Source: Klebsiella pneumoniae
GTDB taxonomy: Bacteria; Pseudomonadota; Gammaproteobacteria; Eutrophobiales; Eutrophobiaceae
NCBI GenBank assembly: GCA_945878555.1
Contig: CAMDWI010000031.1
Span: 1-32,746 of the forward strand
Direction of reading: 5' to 3'
DNA length: 32,746 bases
In this document: piece by piece, positions 8,352-17,241 of the stretch
How positions within the stretch are numbered: position 1 is the stretch's first letter
How the letters are laid out: each line of letters starts with the position of its first letter
Program-made: the position numbers and the translations under genes
The notes under the pieces: model-generated
Seen by the model: the letters and a program-made list of their open reading frames with translations, nothing else
Told to the model about the DNA's origin: nothing
Databases searched by the model: none

Positions 8352-9881
8352 CTACATGAGTGGTTTTTCTTCATACAGCTTGCGCGGTGTCGCAGGCGGC
8401 ATCGTACGTTCCATATAGTCACCCAGATAACCGCTGACCTCCGGGTGGAAGTAGGGGATATGGTGCGAATGGCCCATGCCGGGGAACATCATCAGCTGCG
8501 CATTTCGGGTCATGCCATAGATATGCAGCGTACCCGGCGCTGCCCAGTTAACCTCACCGTCGACAAACAGGACGGGGATATCAAGCGATTTGGCAGCCAG
8601 TTCCATTTTCGGATCCGGATCATATACCGAGACCAGAATCAGTGTCCTGATACGCTTGTCACCGACAGCGGCAAGCAAGGCCGACCGCGACCCGCGCGCC
8701 TCGCCGACGATGGCCAGTCTTTCTGAATCGATACCGGGCTGTATCGCCAGGAAGTCTACCGCACCGATGGTATCCAGTTCATACGGGCTATCCAGCAGGT
8801 TTTCCCGGACCTCAAACACCTCCGGTGAATCATAGGACTGGCCCTGCATACTGTTGCCACGGCCACGCAATTCCACACTCAATACGGCATAACCCCGGCG
8901 TGCTAATTCCTCTTCATAATGCAACATGGAGTAGCGGTTCGAACGGGCCCCAGATATCTGGACGATGCCGGGTATCTTGCGATCAGATTTGCCCATATCG
9001 TCCGGGTAGCGCAGGTTACCGTGAATTTCCCAGCCATCACGCGTCTTGAACGATACGGCCTTGACCCTGCCGAGGTTACGTACCTGGTTTTCCAGCCAGA
9101 CCATCAGGTTGTTTACTTCAATATCGGTCTGCGCCGGGCGGTCCAGGTTTGAATGGTTCAGCAGGTTCATGCCGCGCTCGGCGGCCACCGGTGCAAACAT
9201 ATGACTGTCGGGATTTTTCGAATTGACATAGACCTCGGTCATGTCCATCAATACAGGTTTATCGAGCAGACTGGCACCGACATAGATTGGTGTGTCGATA
9301 CCCGCGAGATATTCCTTCGATTCCTTGCTCAGGTTATGACCACCGAGTAATACCAGCGCACGGGTCGGAACAATCACGGTTTCGCGCATGGCACGCACAG
9401 CCGGTTCGGCACTGAATTGCGGTGCGAGTATCCCGAGTCGCAGGTGGTCAACCCCGGGATATGTGGCAAGAAACTCCAGTGCACCCTTCACATCCAGATA
9501 CATGTTCTCGGTCAGTCTGGTCGAAAAACTGTGTAACTCATCGCCGACAGGTTGATGACTGCCCATACTCTTTTGCCGACCACGCATATCAATCGCCAGT
9601 GTGGCAATCCCTGATTCTATCGGTAACCTCAGTGCCAGTTCGGATTCATTATCACCTGTATCCAGCCGGTCATGGCCCTCATCATGCAACATGACCATCG
9701 CTGCAAACGGGTTGTCCTTGTCAGCACCGATCGGCAAACGCAGTGTGCCGCTGATGGTCCAGCCATCATCCGTTTTATATTCGATTTCCTTGCTGATGTA
9801 GTGGTCCGCGGCAAACGTATCGCCGGTAATAATACAAAGATACGACAGCCCAAATGCCATTACCCAATGACGTACATGCAT
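8352..9881 (-). CDS. Secreted tandem alpha/beta-hydrolase protein lacking nucleophile serines
   Basis: The 509-residue protein has a signal peptide (about 1-25) and two alpha/beta-hydrolase units that align with each other. The shared landmarks are YKTDDGWTISGTLRLP (35-50) with FKTRDGWEIHGNLRYP (278-293), then DMRGRQKS with ELRGRGNS, then an elbow strand DHLRLGIL with DSERLAIV. At the nucleophile elbow, where GxSxG is expected, unit 1 has APQFS (153-157) and unit 2 has GEARG (393-397), so the serine position is Q155 and A395. A histidine-rich GMGHSHH (468-474) remains near the end of unit 2. It is either non-catalytic (a binding protein) or uses another chemistry. It follows the Old Yellow Enzyme gene after 111 bp on the same strand. 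The fold call is firm; the activity is unknown. Confidence 0.8.
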   Translation of the reverse strand: MHVRHWVMAFGLSYLCIITGDTFAADHYISKEIEYKTDDGWTISGTLRLPIGADKDNPFAAMVMLHDEGHDRLDTGDNESELALRLPIESGIATLAIDMRGRQKSMGSHQPVGDELHSFSTRLTENMYLDVKGALEFLATYPGVDHLRLGILAPQFSAEPAVRAMRETVIVPTRALVLLGGHNLSKESKEYLAGIDTPIYVGASLLDKPVLMDMTEVYVNSKNPDSHMFAPVAAERGMNLLNHSNLDRPAQTDIEVNNLMVWLENQVRNLGRVKAVSFKTRDGWEIHGNLRYPDDMGKSDRKIPGIVQISGARSNRYSMLHYEEELARRGYAVLSVELRGRGNSMQGQSYDSPEVFEVRENLLDSPYELDTIGAVDFLAIQPGIDSERLAIVGEARGSRSALLAAVGDKRIRTLILVSVYDPDPKMELAAKSLDIPVLFVDGEVNWAAPGTLHIYGMTRNAQLMMFPGMGHSHHIPYFHPEVSGYLGDYMERTMPPATPRKLYEEKPLM

Positions 9882-9943
9882 GATATCCCCCCGGTTATCG
9901 TTGATGTCCAGGTCAGTCTAGACTATAAATCGTCCCGGTGAAA

Positions 9944-9982
9944 TGCAGGGACAAAAAATGTATTAGCAGCCATGTCCCTGCA
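9944..9982 (-). terminator. Hairpin after the Old Yellow Enzyme gene, possible terminator
   Basis: A perfect 10-bp inverted repeat TGCAGGGACA/TGTCCCTGCA (9944-9953 with 9973-9982) has a 19-base loop that carries six As, which read as U6 on the minus strand. It begins 11 bases past the gene's stop. The long loop and the lack of a U run directly after the stem make it a weak or partial terminator. Confidence 0.4.
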
Positions 9983-9992
9983 GTAGACGGTA

Positions 9993-11075
9993 TTACCGGT
10001 TGCTGAGGACGGGATAGTCCGTGTAACCGACCGGCCCCGGGGTATAAAAGGTGGACATATCCGGGCTGTTCAGTTCCGCGCCGGTTTGCCAGCGCGCTAC
10101 CAGATCCGGGTTGGCCAGGATCGGTCGACCGACGGCCACCAGATCACATTTATCCGCAGCGAGATCCGCTTCGGCCCGGGCCGCATCATAACCGCCCGAC
10201 AGGATCAACGTACCCTTGAACAGTCTGCGGAAGGTCTGTTTCATGCTGTCCGGTACCACAGGTGCGCCCATCGGTGAATGGTCAACCAGATGAATGTAGG
10301 CAACGCCGATATTGTTCAGTTGTTCTGCCAGCCAGGTGTAGTCGGCCTCAATCCCGTCATATAACGGCATATCATTAAACACACCGAACGGAGACAGACG
10401 TATCGCGACCCGTTCCTTGCCGATGGCAGCGATGGTCGCCCTGGCGACCTCCAGTACAAAACGACCGCGGTTTTCAATAGACCCACCATAGCTGTCTGTG
10501 CGCTGGTTTGAATTCGGGCGGAGGAACTGTTCAAGCAGATAACCGTTCGCACTGTGTAACTCGATACCATCAAATCCGGCTGTTATCGCATTGTTTGCTG
10601 CCTGTACAAATTCATTGATAGTGTGTTTGATTTCGGCATCCGTCATTGCTTGCGGAACCGGATGTGGCTGTGGCCCCTTTGCATCGGTGTACATGTCCCC
10701 TGCGGCAACAACAGCGGAAGGTGCAAGCACCCGGGCACCGGCAGGCAGGTTCAGTGGATGGGCAATACGTCCACAATGCATCAACTGCATGAATATTTTT
10801 GCACCTCGGGCATGTACGGCATCACTAATGGTCTTCCAGCCTTCAACCTGTGCTGATGAGAATATGCCAGGAATACGGGGATAGCCGAGGCCATTCGGTG
10901 AGGGTGAAGTGCCTTCGGTAATGATCAGGCCAACGCTGGCACGTTGCTGGTAGTATTCCTTCATCAATGCGTTCGGTAAATTGTCTGTTGCGCGGTTACG
11001 TGTCAGCGGGCACATGACCAGATGGTTTTGAAGGGACAGATGCTCCGGCCCGGTTTTCGAAAATAGTACAGACAT
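9993..11075 (-). CDS. Old Yellow Enzyme family alkene reductase (NADH:flavin oxidoreductase)
   Basis: This 360-residue FMN-binding TIM barrel is of normal length for the NemA/OYE class. It shows the N-terminal CPLTRNRA motif, the substrate-anion pair in GIELHSANGYLLEQF (HxxN), the YGGSIENRGRF signature, and the C-terminal phosphate-binding region (ILSGGYDA, VAVGRPILANPD). Such enzymes reduce activated C=C bonds or nitro groups in the cytoplasm with NAD(P)H. The start is fixed by an AGGAG site seven bases upstream. It lies 59 bp downstream of a TonB receptor gene on the same strand and may be co-transcribed, which could mean handling of an imported aromatic or unsaturated compound (inference). 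Confidence 0.94.
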   Translation of the reverse strand: MSVLFSKTGPEHLSLQNHLVMCPLTRNRATDNLPNALMKEYYQQRASVGLIITEGTSPSPNGLGYPRIPGIFSSAQVEGWKTISDAVHARGAKIFMQLMHCGRIAHPLNLPAGARVLAPSAVVAAGDMYTDAKGPQPHPVPQAMTDAEIKHTINEFVQAANNAITAGFDGIELHSANGYLLEQFLRPNSNQRTDSYGGSIENRGRFVLEVARATIAAIGKERVAIRLSPFGVFNDMPLYDGIEADYTWLAEQLNNIGVAYIHLVDHSPMGAPVVPDSMKQTFRRLFKGTLILSGGYDAARAEADLAADKCDLVAVGRPILANPDLVARWQTGAELNSPDMSTFYTPGPVGYTDYPVLSNR

Positions 11076-11134
11076 GAAATACTCCTGATAAGGGGAAAAG
11101 TGAAGGCAAAGCGCGGTCTGGCCTGATTCTACGC

Positions 11135-13261
11135 CTAAAATCCGCCGCTGATGGTGAAAAATACGCGTGGTCCACCTTTCTGGTCGCGCAACTCCCGGGT
11201 ACGGACGGCAGACAGTCCACGTTCACCTGAATAAACTGTGCGCTCCCGCAGTTCGTTAAAATCGAGGATATTTTCAAGATCGATACGCATCCTGATATCG
11301 AACCAGCGGGTGGTTTCAATAAAGGTGTTCAGCTCCGCCGTGTCATCGCTGGTTTCCAGTTCGTTCACCTTGTAGCGGTATTCATCTGCGCGGTCCTGAA
11401 AGATGCCGCCCCAGGCGACGCGGCTTTCCCGGAAGTCCTGTCTGAAGTCGATGCTGTAGACATAATGGTTTTCCACGACAAAAAAATCGGTTGTACTGTT
11501 GGTATTCCCGATAGAGGAAAGCACACGGTTTTCGCCGGTCACCGGGTCGACTACCGTTGAGTCCTGCAGTCGTGCTTTCAGTTTAAGGCGCGCACCGTTG
11601 AGGCCGGTCCACTGTAATGGTAAGGTGGATTCAATCTCGACACCCCAGCGCCGACCGTCACCGATATTGCCCGGTGCCTCGAAGCTGGCTGACAGCGGTA
11701 GCAGATCCAGGACATCGGTAATCCAGTGATGAAACAGCGTTACCTTGACCACGCTGTCCTTGTTAAAGTGGTGCTCATGGCCAAGCTCGGTCACCCAGGT
11801 GCTGGAGGGGCGTATGTCAGGATTACCCAGTGCCAGGTCATCGTCTTCAAACACGGTAGCGCTGATAAAATCGACCAGATTCAGCTGGGATACCTCACGG
11901 GCAACACGCAATCTCGTTTGCCGGCCCGGTTCCGGTGCATAGCTTAATATCGCCTGAGGTTTGAGAAAGAAAAATTCACGTTCCTGATCTACATCGCCGC
12001 TTTGTGTCAACGTCGAGGTCTCCGCACCAAGGCCATAATCCAGTTCAAACAGGCCCAGTGACCAGATGTCTTTCAACATGAAGTCACCACGTGACTCCTC
12101 GACGCGTGAATTGGCCCCGGGAACTTCGATATACACGGGACCCGTGCCGGTATCGTCCTGCTGATTGAATTTTCCGTCCAGCAGGTTGTAGGCCCATTCG
12201 CCGTTAAGTTGTATGGTGTGGTCTGCCAGCACGGCCCAGTCCAGTTCGGCACGACTGATCACCTCGGTAGTGACATTGTAGGTATCGGCCACCCGGTACA
12301 GCGTCTGTATCCCTGTTGAATCAACCACGCGCTGACTCTCGACGGTATCGTTGTATTCGCGGGCGAGCAAAAAAATCAGCTTGGCTTTCAGATCGGCGGA
12401 CAGGGCGCGTTCAAAATCGATACCTGCTTCAAAGACAGGTTGTTTCGCATCCTTATCAATGGTCTGGATGCGAGACAAGACCCCGCTGGTCCGGGGTTCA
12501 CGTTGCGTGGTCTGGTGCCAAAGGTGTTCTACCAGATCAATACTGGTATTCAAACGGACGAAGGTCTGTCCGAACCAGCGGGCGGCATTCAGATTACCAT
12601 CGAGGAAGCTGTTACGGTTTTCGCGCTGGACGTAACGGACTTCAATCAAATCACTGACGCCGTTGTAGATCTCTTCAGTGCCAATATTGCCGACACGTGA
12701 GCGTCTGTAACCGATTCCGGTATTGTAGTCGATGCCTTTCCAGTTATGTGACAGTGAAATACTGGCCTTTGGTGTCAGGCCACCGTGTTCAAACGTCTTG
12801 CGGAGATAGGTATCCCACTGCACAGAGGCCGGGACGTCTCCGCGCAGGATGATATTGATCAGGCTGGACTGACCCTGCATATCAATCTCGCGAACCGGGC
12901 CGCGTATCAGTTCAATCCGATCAACGAGGGCCGCTGGAATACGTGCAAGGATATCCAGAGGCTGGTCCTGTTTGGCAGCGGGTCGCCGGTCATTGATCAG
13001 CAGGTTACCCAGTGCGTTGCTGTAACCCCGTGTACCGGCATTGTTTTCCAGACGAAACCCGGGCACCTGGCGTACCATGTCCAGCGCGGTCTGTGGCTGA
13101 AACTGGTCAAACCAGGAGTTCGGATAATTGACGACATTATTGTTGTCACTGGTGATTGCAGTGGATCCCGGGGTCTGGTCAGCAGTATCTTCTGCCATTG
13201 CCGAAATTGTCGCCACCATACCCAGCAGGCCTGCCAGAATTAAATGTAATGCTGCCCGCAT
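11135..13261 (-). CDS. TonB-dependent receptor
   Basis: The 708-residue outer-membrane receptor has a signal peptide (about 1-23, ending AMAE). A plug domain follows directly (about 35-165), with ALDMVRQVPGF, a short LLINDRRP segment and RIELIRGPV. The beta-barrel ends in ISGGF, the usual terminal phenylalanine. There is no N-terminal carboxypeptidase-like or signalling extension, so this differs from the receptor at 99-2897. The plug lacks the usual full IRG(F/I)xxx core and reads GTRGYSNALGN, which fits divergent siderophore- or vitamin-receptor-like members. The ligand is unknown. It heads a minus-strand run with the OYE and double-hydrolase genes. Confidence 0.88.
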   Translation of the reverse strand: MRAALHLILAGLLGMVATISAMAEDTADQTPGSTAITSDNNNVVNYPNSWFDQFQPQTALDMVRQVPGFRLENNAGTRGYSNALGNLLINDRRPAAKQDQPLDILARIPAALVDRIELIRGPVREIDMQGQSSLINIILRGDVPASVQWDTYLRKTFEHGGLTPKASISLSHNWKGIDYNTGIGYRRSRVGNIGTEEIYNGVSDLIEVRYVQRENRNSFLDGNLNAARWFGQTFVRLNTSIDLVEHLWHQTTQREPRTSGVLSRIQTIDKDAKQPVFEAGIDFERALSADLKAKLIFLLAREYNDTVESQRVVDSTGIQTLYRVADTYNVTTEVISRAELDWAVLADHTIQLNGEWAYNLLDGKFNQQDDTGTGPVYIEVPGANSRVEESRGDFMLKDIWSLGLFELDYGLGAETSTLTQSGDVDQEREFFFLKPQAILSYAPEPGRQTRLRVAREVSQLNLVDFISATVFEDDDLALGNPDIRPSSTWVTELGHEHHFNKDSVVKVTLFHHWITDVLDLLPLSASFEAPGNIGDGRRWGVEIESTLPLQWTGLNGARLKLKARLQDSTVVDPVTGENRVLSSIGNTNSTTDFFVVENHYVYSIDFRQDFRESRVAWGGIFQDRADEYRYKVNELETSDDTAELNTFIETTRWFDIRMRIDLENILDFNELRERTVYSGERGLSAVRTRELRDQKGGPRVFFTISGGF

Positions 13262-13409
13262 GAATCTGTTCCGTTCCCTATAGTCAAAGTGTTGAGAGGG
13301 CCGGATTTATCGAGATGATTGTAATACCTCCCCTTAACAGGATTCCAGTATATTGAATTTTCCGGAGTGCGGTCTACCGCTTCTTTACAAAGACCAACAG
13401 GTCCCGTGC

Positions 13410-14492
13410 ATGACAGATAACAATACAACAGACCGTTTTACCGTCTTCACCGAGGGTGATGCGCTCTATGATGATATGGTGATGGCGATCAATGCCGCCA
13501 GTGAAAGTATTGTCATGGAGAGTTATATCTTCGAAGCGGATGCTGTTGGTCTGCGTTTTATAGACGCACTCGTACAGCGTGCCCGTGCCGGTGTCAGGGT
13601 GAGAATGCATCTGGACGCATTTGGTTCGATGACTCTCGCATATAGCCCGGAGGTTGCACGTATCCGTGATGCCGGAATTGAACTGAAATGGTATAACCCC
13701 TTGCGCTGGTATACACCCCTGCGGTTTAACCGGCGGAATCATCGTAAACTGCTTGTGATTGATGACAAGAGCGTCTGGCTCGGTGGTTTCAATATACACA
13801 AGGAAAACTCGATGGCTGTGACGGGGCCGGATCGTTGGCATGATACCCATGTCCGGATAGACGGGCCTCTGGCGACCCAGGCGCGCATTTATTTTGATCG
13901 TTTGTGGCAGGATCATCGAGACTGGTCACCAGTATTTATCCGGCATGCTGATTCCATGCTGGTTTCCAATCATAACTGGTTACAGCGCCAGCAGTTGCGA
14001 CGGATGCTGGCCATGCGATTTCACCAGGCCCGTTCCCGTATCTGGATGTGCACTCCTTATTTCATGCCTGATCACTTTCTGCAGCGGCAAATGACACGGG
14101 CTGCAAGGCGCGGAATAGATGTGCGCTTGTTATTGCCGTATGAGTCTGACCGGCCAATAACGCAGCTTGTGGCACGCGCGACCTATGCTTCCTTGATGGC
14201 CTCGGGCATAAAGATATTTGAATTCGAGCCACGATTCCTGCATGCAAAAATTATTATTATTGATGATGACTGGAGCACCATCGGCTCCAGCAATCTTGAT
14301 TACCGCAGTTTCTTTGTGAATTATGAAATCAATCTGGTTTCGTCCAGGCCTGATCTTGCGCGACAGCTGGGAGAAAATCTTGCAGCAGATATGGCACGTT
14401 CCATACAGATAACCCCGCAGGATATTACAGGACAGCGCTGGAAGTGGTGGCTGTTACGACAGGCGGGATCACTGCTACGGCGGATTTTATGA
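13410..14492 (+). CDS. Phospholipase D family protein, cardiolipin synthase ClsB-like
   Basis: With the ATG at 13410 the product is 360 residues; a TTG at 13353 would add 19 residues that do not look conserved. Two HKD motifs are complete: HRKLLVID (111-118) and HAKIIIID (278-285), each followed by the expected GG/GSSNLD. The order of motifs and the absence of N-terminal membrane segments match ClsB-type enzymes, which join phosphatidylglycerol with a second lipid to make cardiolipin at the inner membrane. The basic, tryptophan-rich C-terminus may bind membranes. It is divergent from the TonB receptor gene (148 bp) and appears monocistronic. The family is certain; the exact lipid substrate is inferred. 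Confidence 0.9.
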   Translation: MTDNNTTDRFTVFTEGDALYDDMVMAINAASESIVMESYIFEADAVGLRFIDALVQRARAGVRVRMHLDAFGSMTLAYSPEVARIRDAGIELKWYNPLRWYTPLRFNRRNHRKLLVIDDKSVWLGGFNIHKENSMAVTGPDRWHDTHVRIDGPLATQARIYFDRLWQDHRDWSPVFIRHADSMLVSNHNWLQRQQLRRMLAMRFHQARSRIWMCTPYFMPDHFLQRQMTRAARRGIDVRLLLPYESDRPITQLVARATYASLMASGIKIFEFEPRFLHAKIIIIDDDWSTIGSSNLDYRSFFVNYEINLVSSRPDLARQLGENLAADMARSIQITPQDITGQRWKWWLLRQAGSLLRRIL

Positions 14493-14530
14493 AGCAGGAT
14501 TCAGTGCAGGGTCAGTAGCACACGAACCGG

Positions 14531-14917
14531 TCAAGCTGGTTGTTGATGCAATAAAGATTTCACCGAGTTATCAGTATGGGCCAGCAGGGCCAGTTTCAGC
14601 ACGCTGGCATGAAAAAGATCAAATATACGTTTGTCATCAAGACCCAGACCTTGCTGCTGTGACATATGTCTGAAATCACGGAGTGCAGTGGTAAATAACT
14701 CGCCCAGATCCGAATGCAGCTGTTCCGGTGTGAGCCAGCCTTGCAAATACTCACCTGCGTACGTTTCCATTTGCGGGCGCAGGTTTTCCTCAAATTCGAT
14801 CAGTGTACCGCGTATCGCCTGGATGAGGATTTCGCGGGTCATCGTTCGTGTGTGTGCCTCGATCAGGGCGGCGAGTGTTTTGCCCCGGTATTGCTGTTCC
14901 AGCTGTGTGAAATCCAC
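14531..14917 (-). CDS. Hypothetical helical protein of 128 residues
   Basis: The gene starts with GTG behind a GGGAG site five bases upstream and converges on the phospholipase D gene with a 38-bp gap. The product is predicted to be all-helical, soluble and mildly acidic, with no cysteine, signal peptide or membrane segment. It ends in LLHQQPA. I do not recognise a family. The conserved-looking stretch LIQAIRGTLIEFEENLRPQM (35-54) could be a helix-bundle core. The good ribosome-binding site and the absence of a better competing frame support a real gene. Confidence 0.6.
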   Translation of the reverse strand: MDFTQLEQQYRGKTLAALIEAHTRTMTREILIQAIRGTLIEFEENLRPQMETYAGEYLQGWLTPEQLHSDLGELFTTALRDFRHMSQQQGLGLDDKRIFDLFHASVLKLALLAHTDNSVKSLLHQQPA

Positions 14918-15138
14918 GGAGTCTCCCGGCTTAATGATGGTCTATGCTGAGCATTTCACTGTTTCGATCAATGTGGGTGAACAGAATGCGCTGCACCATT
15001 GTAGTGACTCGGCTTAACGATGAACAGATCACGGTGGTATTTGCGAAATTAATGATTGACTGTGAAGGGTTTCTCAGTTTATTTTCCATATATGTCCTAT
15101 ACTTACATCAATTACTTAATTTAAAAGGTGAAATTGTG

Positions 15139-15438
15139 ATGTACTTATCAACTATAAAACCGATCTTGCCCATCATCGCATTTAGTCTACTTGTTGCCTG
15201 TGGTCATGCACCTGAGATGGCAGACAATAAACGGCCCGAAATACTAACTATCTTTCCCGATGGTTCAATGAAACTGGAGGACAGATTGATACCTGCGGAA
15301 GATGTCGTGATCTATCCGGATGGTTACGGTGGTGAAAAGGCCGCCGTGAAGGTCAGACTGGAACCGTTACACCCGGCATTTTACCGGGACAGTATCGTCG
15401 TAAGACGTATTGGACCGACTCTGGTCACCAATAACTAG
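15139..15438 (+). CDS. Small predicted lipoprotein
   Basis: The product has 99 residues. It opens with a short N-terminus, a hydrophobic stretch and the lipobox LLVAC, so the mature protein would begin at Cys 21 and be lipid-anchored, probably to the outer membrane. The mature part holds PDGSMKLEDR and VVIYPDGYGG. I know no family for it; the PDG-type strands vaguely recall periplasmic ExbD/TolR folds, but that is only an impression. The start at 15139 has an AAAAGGTG site 8-9 bases upstream and gives a proper signal peptide; a longer in-frame start at 14944 does not. Its stop codon shares the CTAG at 15435-15438 with the stop of the TRAP permease gene on the other strand. Confidence 0.7.
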   Translation: MYLSTIKPILPIIAFSLLVACGHAPEMADNKRPEILTIFPDGSMKLEDRLIPAEDVVIYPDGYGGEKAAVKVRLEPLHPAFYRDSIVVRRIGPTLVTNN

Positions 15439-17234
15439 AACAGCAGTCCTCCAAACATGGCCAGCGACAACGCAGCCAAGGCATAGCGTTGTCGCTGGTT
15501 GAGCGGTTTGAGCAGGTAGCCTTCGACTGCGGCAGCCAGCAGTGTGAATGCTGCAGTGACCAGTCCCACTTGTAACCAGTAACGCGGATTTCCGAGATCG
15601 AGCGACAGCAGATCCGGGCACAAGGCGAACAGGAACGGCACAAGAAATCCGGTAAAGGCCAGTTTTACCGCCGCCCGGCCGGTTTGCATAAAATCACTAC
15701 CAGCAATTGATGCGGCCGCCATGGCCGCCAGACATACCGGTGGTGTGATCATCGATAACACACCAAAGTAAAATACAAAAAGATGCGCTGCCATGTCCGG
15801 TACACCCGCTGTGGTGAGTGCCGGGGCAACCAGACCTGCCATCACGATATATACGGCAGTTGTGGGCAGACCGAGTCCGAGAACCAGTGCGGCCAGTGCA
15901 GTCAGAATCAACAGTAGATAGAGATTACCGCCTGCTTCGTCTACTACACCCAGGCCAAAAGTAAAACCGAGTCCGGTGATCGACAGGATAGCGATAATAA
16001 TGCCCGCGATTGCAACCGCCGGGAGGATAGAGAGCATCCCTGAGCCCGTAGCATCAACAATCTCCAGCAGACGACTCCAGGTCGGGCGTGAAGGAGTGAA
16101 CAGGGCGGCAACGACACAGATAGCCGTGGCAATCAGGGCAATCTTGTGTGGTGCAATTGCGGTGCTGAATAACATATACACCAACACAGCGACCGGAAAG
16201 ATAAAGGGCCAGTACTGCCGCAAGGTGGATGCCGCTTGCGGCAGCTCGGTTTCGTCCATCGGGAGTATGTTCAGTCTGGCCGCACGGAAATGAACCTGCA
16301 GGAACAGTGTCAGATAATACAGCAGGGCCGGTAACAATGCCGCTTTTGCCACACTGGCATAGGGCACAGACAACGTATCAGCCATGATAAACGCGGCTGA
16401 ACCCATGATCGGCGGCATGAGTTGCCCACCGGTGGAGGCTACCGCTTCAATTGCTGCCGCATCCTTTTTGCTGAATCCGGAACGGTGCATCAACGGGATG
16501 GTGACGATACCAATTGTAACGACATTACTGACAGCGCTGCCGGAGATGGTACCAAACAGCGTGGATGCAACAATCGCCCCCTTGCCGGCACCACCGCGTA
16601 TACCGCGCATACCGGACAATGCCAGATCGAGAAACAGTTTGCCGCCGCCCAGACCAAACAAAGTCGCACCGAAAATAACGAATGCAAGCACCGTGGTGGT
16701 CACAACGGACAATGAGGAACCCAGCAGCCCGCTCGGGTCAAGAACTGAATAGGTAAACAACTCATACAGGCTGACCTCCCGTCCTTGCAACAGACCACTG
16801 AACTGGCTGGCCGTCAGTCCATATAACATGAATCCTGCCATTACCAGAACCAGTGCCCAGCCACAGGTACGCCGCGTGGTCTCACAAACGAGCATGATGG
16901 CGGAGACCGAGATAAACAATCCTTCCGGATTATCAAGATAACCTGTAGCGACAAGTTCCTCGAAGCGGATGGCGGTATAGGCAAACAGTAGCAGTGATGC
17001 AATAGCGAGTATACGGTCCGCCCAGCCCAGTGGCTGCCCCGTCTCGTTACGGTTTTTTCCTTGCCTGTTATAGACGACAAAGATGTCTGCGCCGACCAGG
17101 CCTAACATGACCAGGCCGATCTGTTCCTGCCAGAGTGCCAGGCCAAAAAACGCCGACGGCACATCCAGTATGAAGCCGGCACCGATCAGCAACAGCAGGG
17201 CGCGCAATAACAGCGACATAAACCGGACAGACAT
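15435..17234 (-). CDS. TRAP transporter fused permease subunit (DctQM type)
   Basis: This is a very hydrophobic inner-membrane protein of about 599 residues. An N-terminal four-helix small-subunit part (about 1-110) is fused to the large permease domain. Signatures of the large domain include GKGAIVASTLFGTISGSAVSNV, ASTGGQLMPPIMGSAAF and LGLGLPTTAVYIV (quoted in short form). The fused form is typical of TAXI-type TRAP systems, which import organic acids using an ion gradient. The ATG at 17234 is preferred over a TTG two codons earlier; it lies seven bases after the stop of the TAXI binding-protein gene, so the two genes form an operon. Confidence 0.92.
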   Translation of the reverse strand: MSVRFMSLLLRALLLLIGAGFILDVPSAFFGLALWQEQIGLVMLGLVGADIFVVYNRQGKNRNETGQPLGWADRILAIASLLLFAYTAIRFEELVATGYLDNPEGLFISVSAIMLVCETTRRTCGWALVLVMAGFMLYGLTASQFSGLLQGREVSLYELFTYSVLDPSGLLGSSLSVVTTTVLAFVIFGATLFGLGGGKLFLDLALSGMRGIRGGAGKGAIVASTLFGTISGSAVSNVVTIGIVTIPLMHRSGFSKKDAAAIEAVASTGGQLMPPIMGSAAFIMADTLSVPYASVAKAALLPALLYYLTLFLQVHFRAARLNILPMDETELPQAASTLRQYWPFIFPVAVLVYMLFSTAIAPHKIALIATAICVVAALFTPSRPTWSRLLEIVDATGSGMLSILPAVAIAGIIIAILSITGLGFTFGLGVVDEAGGNLYLLLILTALAALVLGLGLPTTAVYIVMAGLVAPALTTAGVPDMAAHLFVFYFGVLSMITPPVCLAAMAAASIAGSDFMQTGRAAVKLAFTGFLVPFLFALCPDLLSLDLGNPRYWLQVGLVTAAFTLLAAAVEGYLLKPLNQRQRYALAALSLAMFGGLLF

Positions 17235-17241
17235 GGTCAAT

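Noticed and set aside
13353..13409. Upstream TTG start for the phospholipase D gene
   Set aside because: The extra 19 residues look unlike the family, and the ATG at 13410 gives the normal N-terminus.
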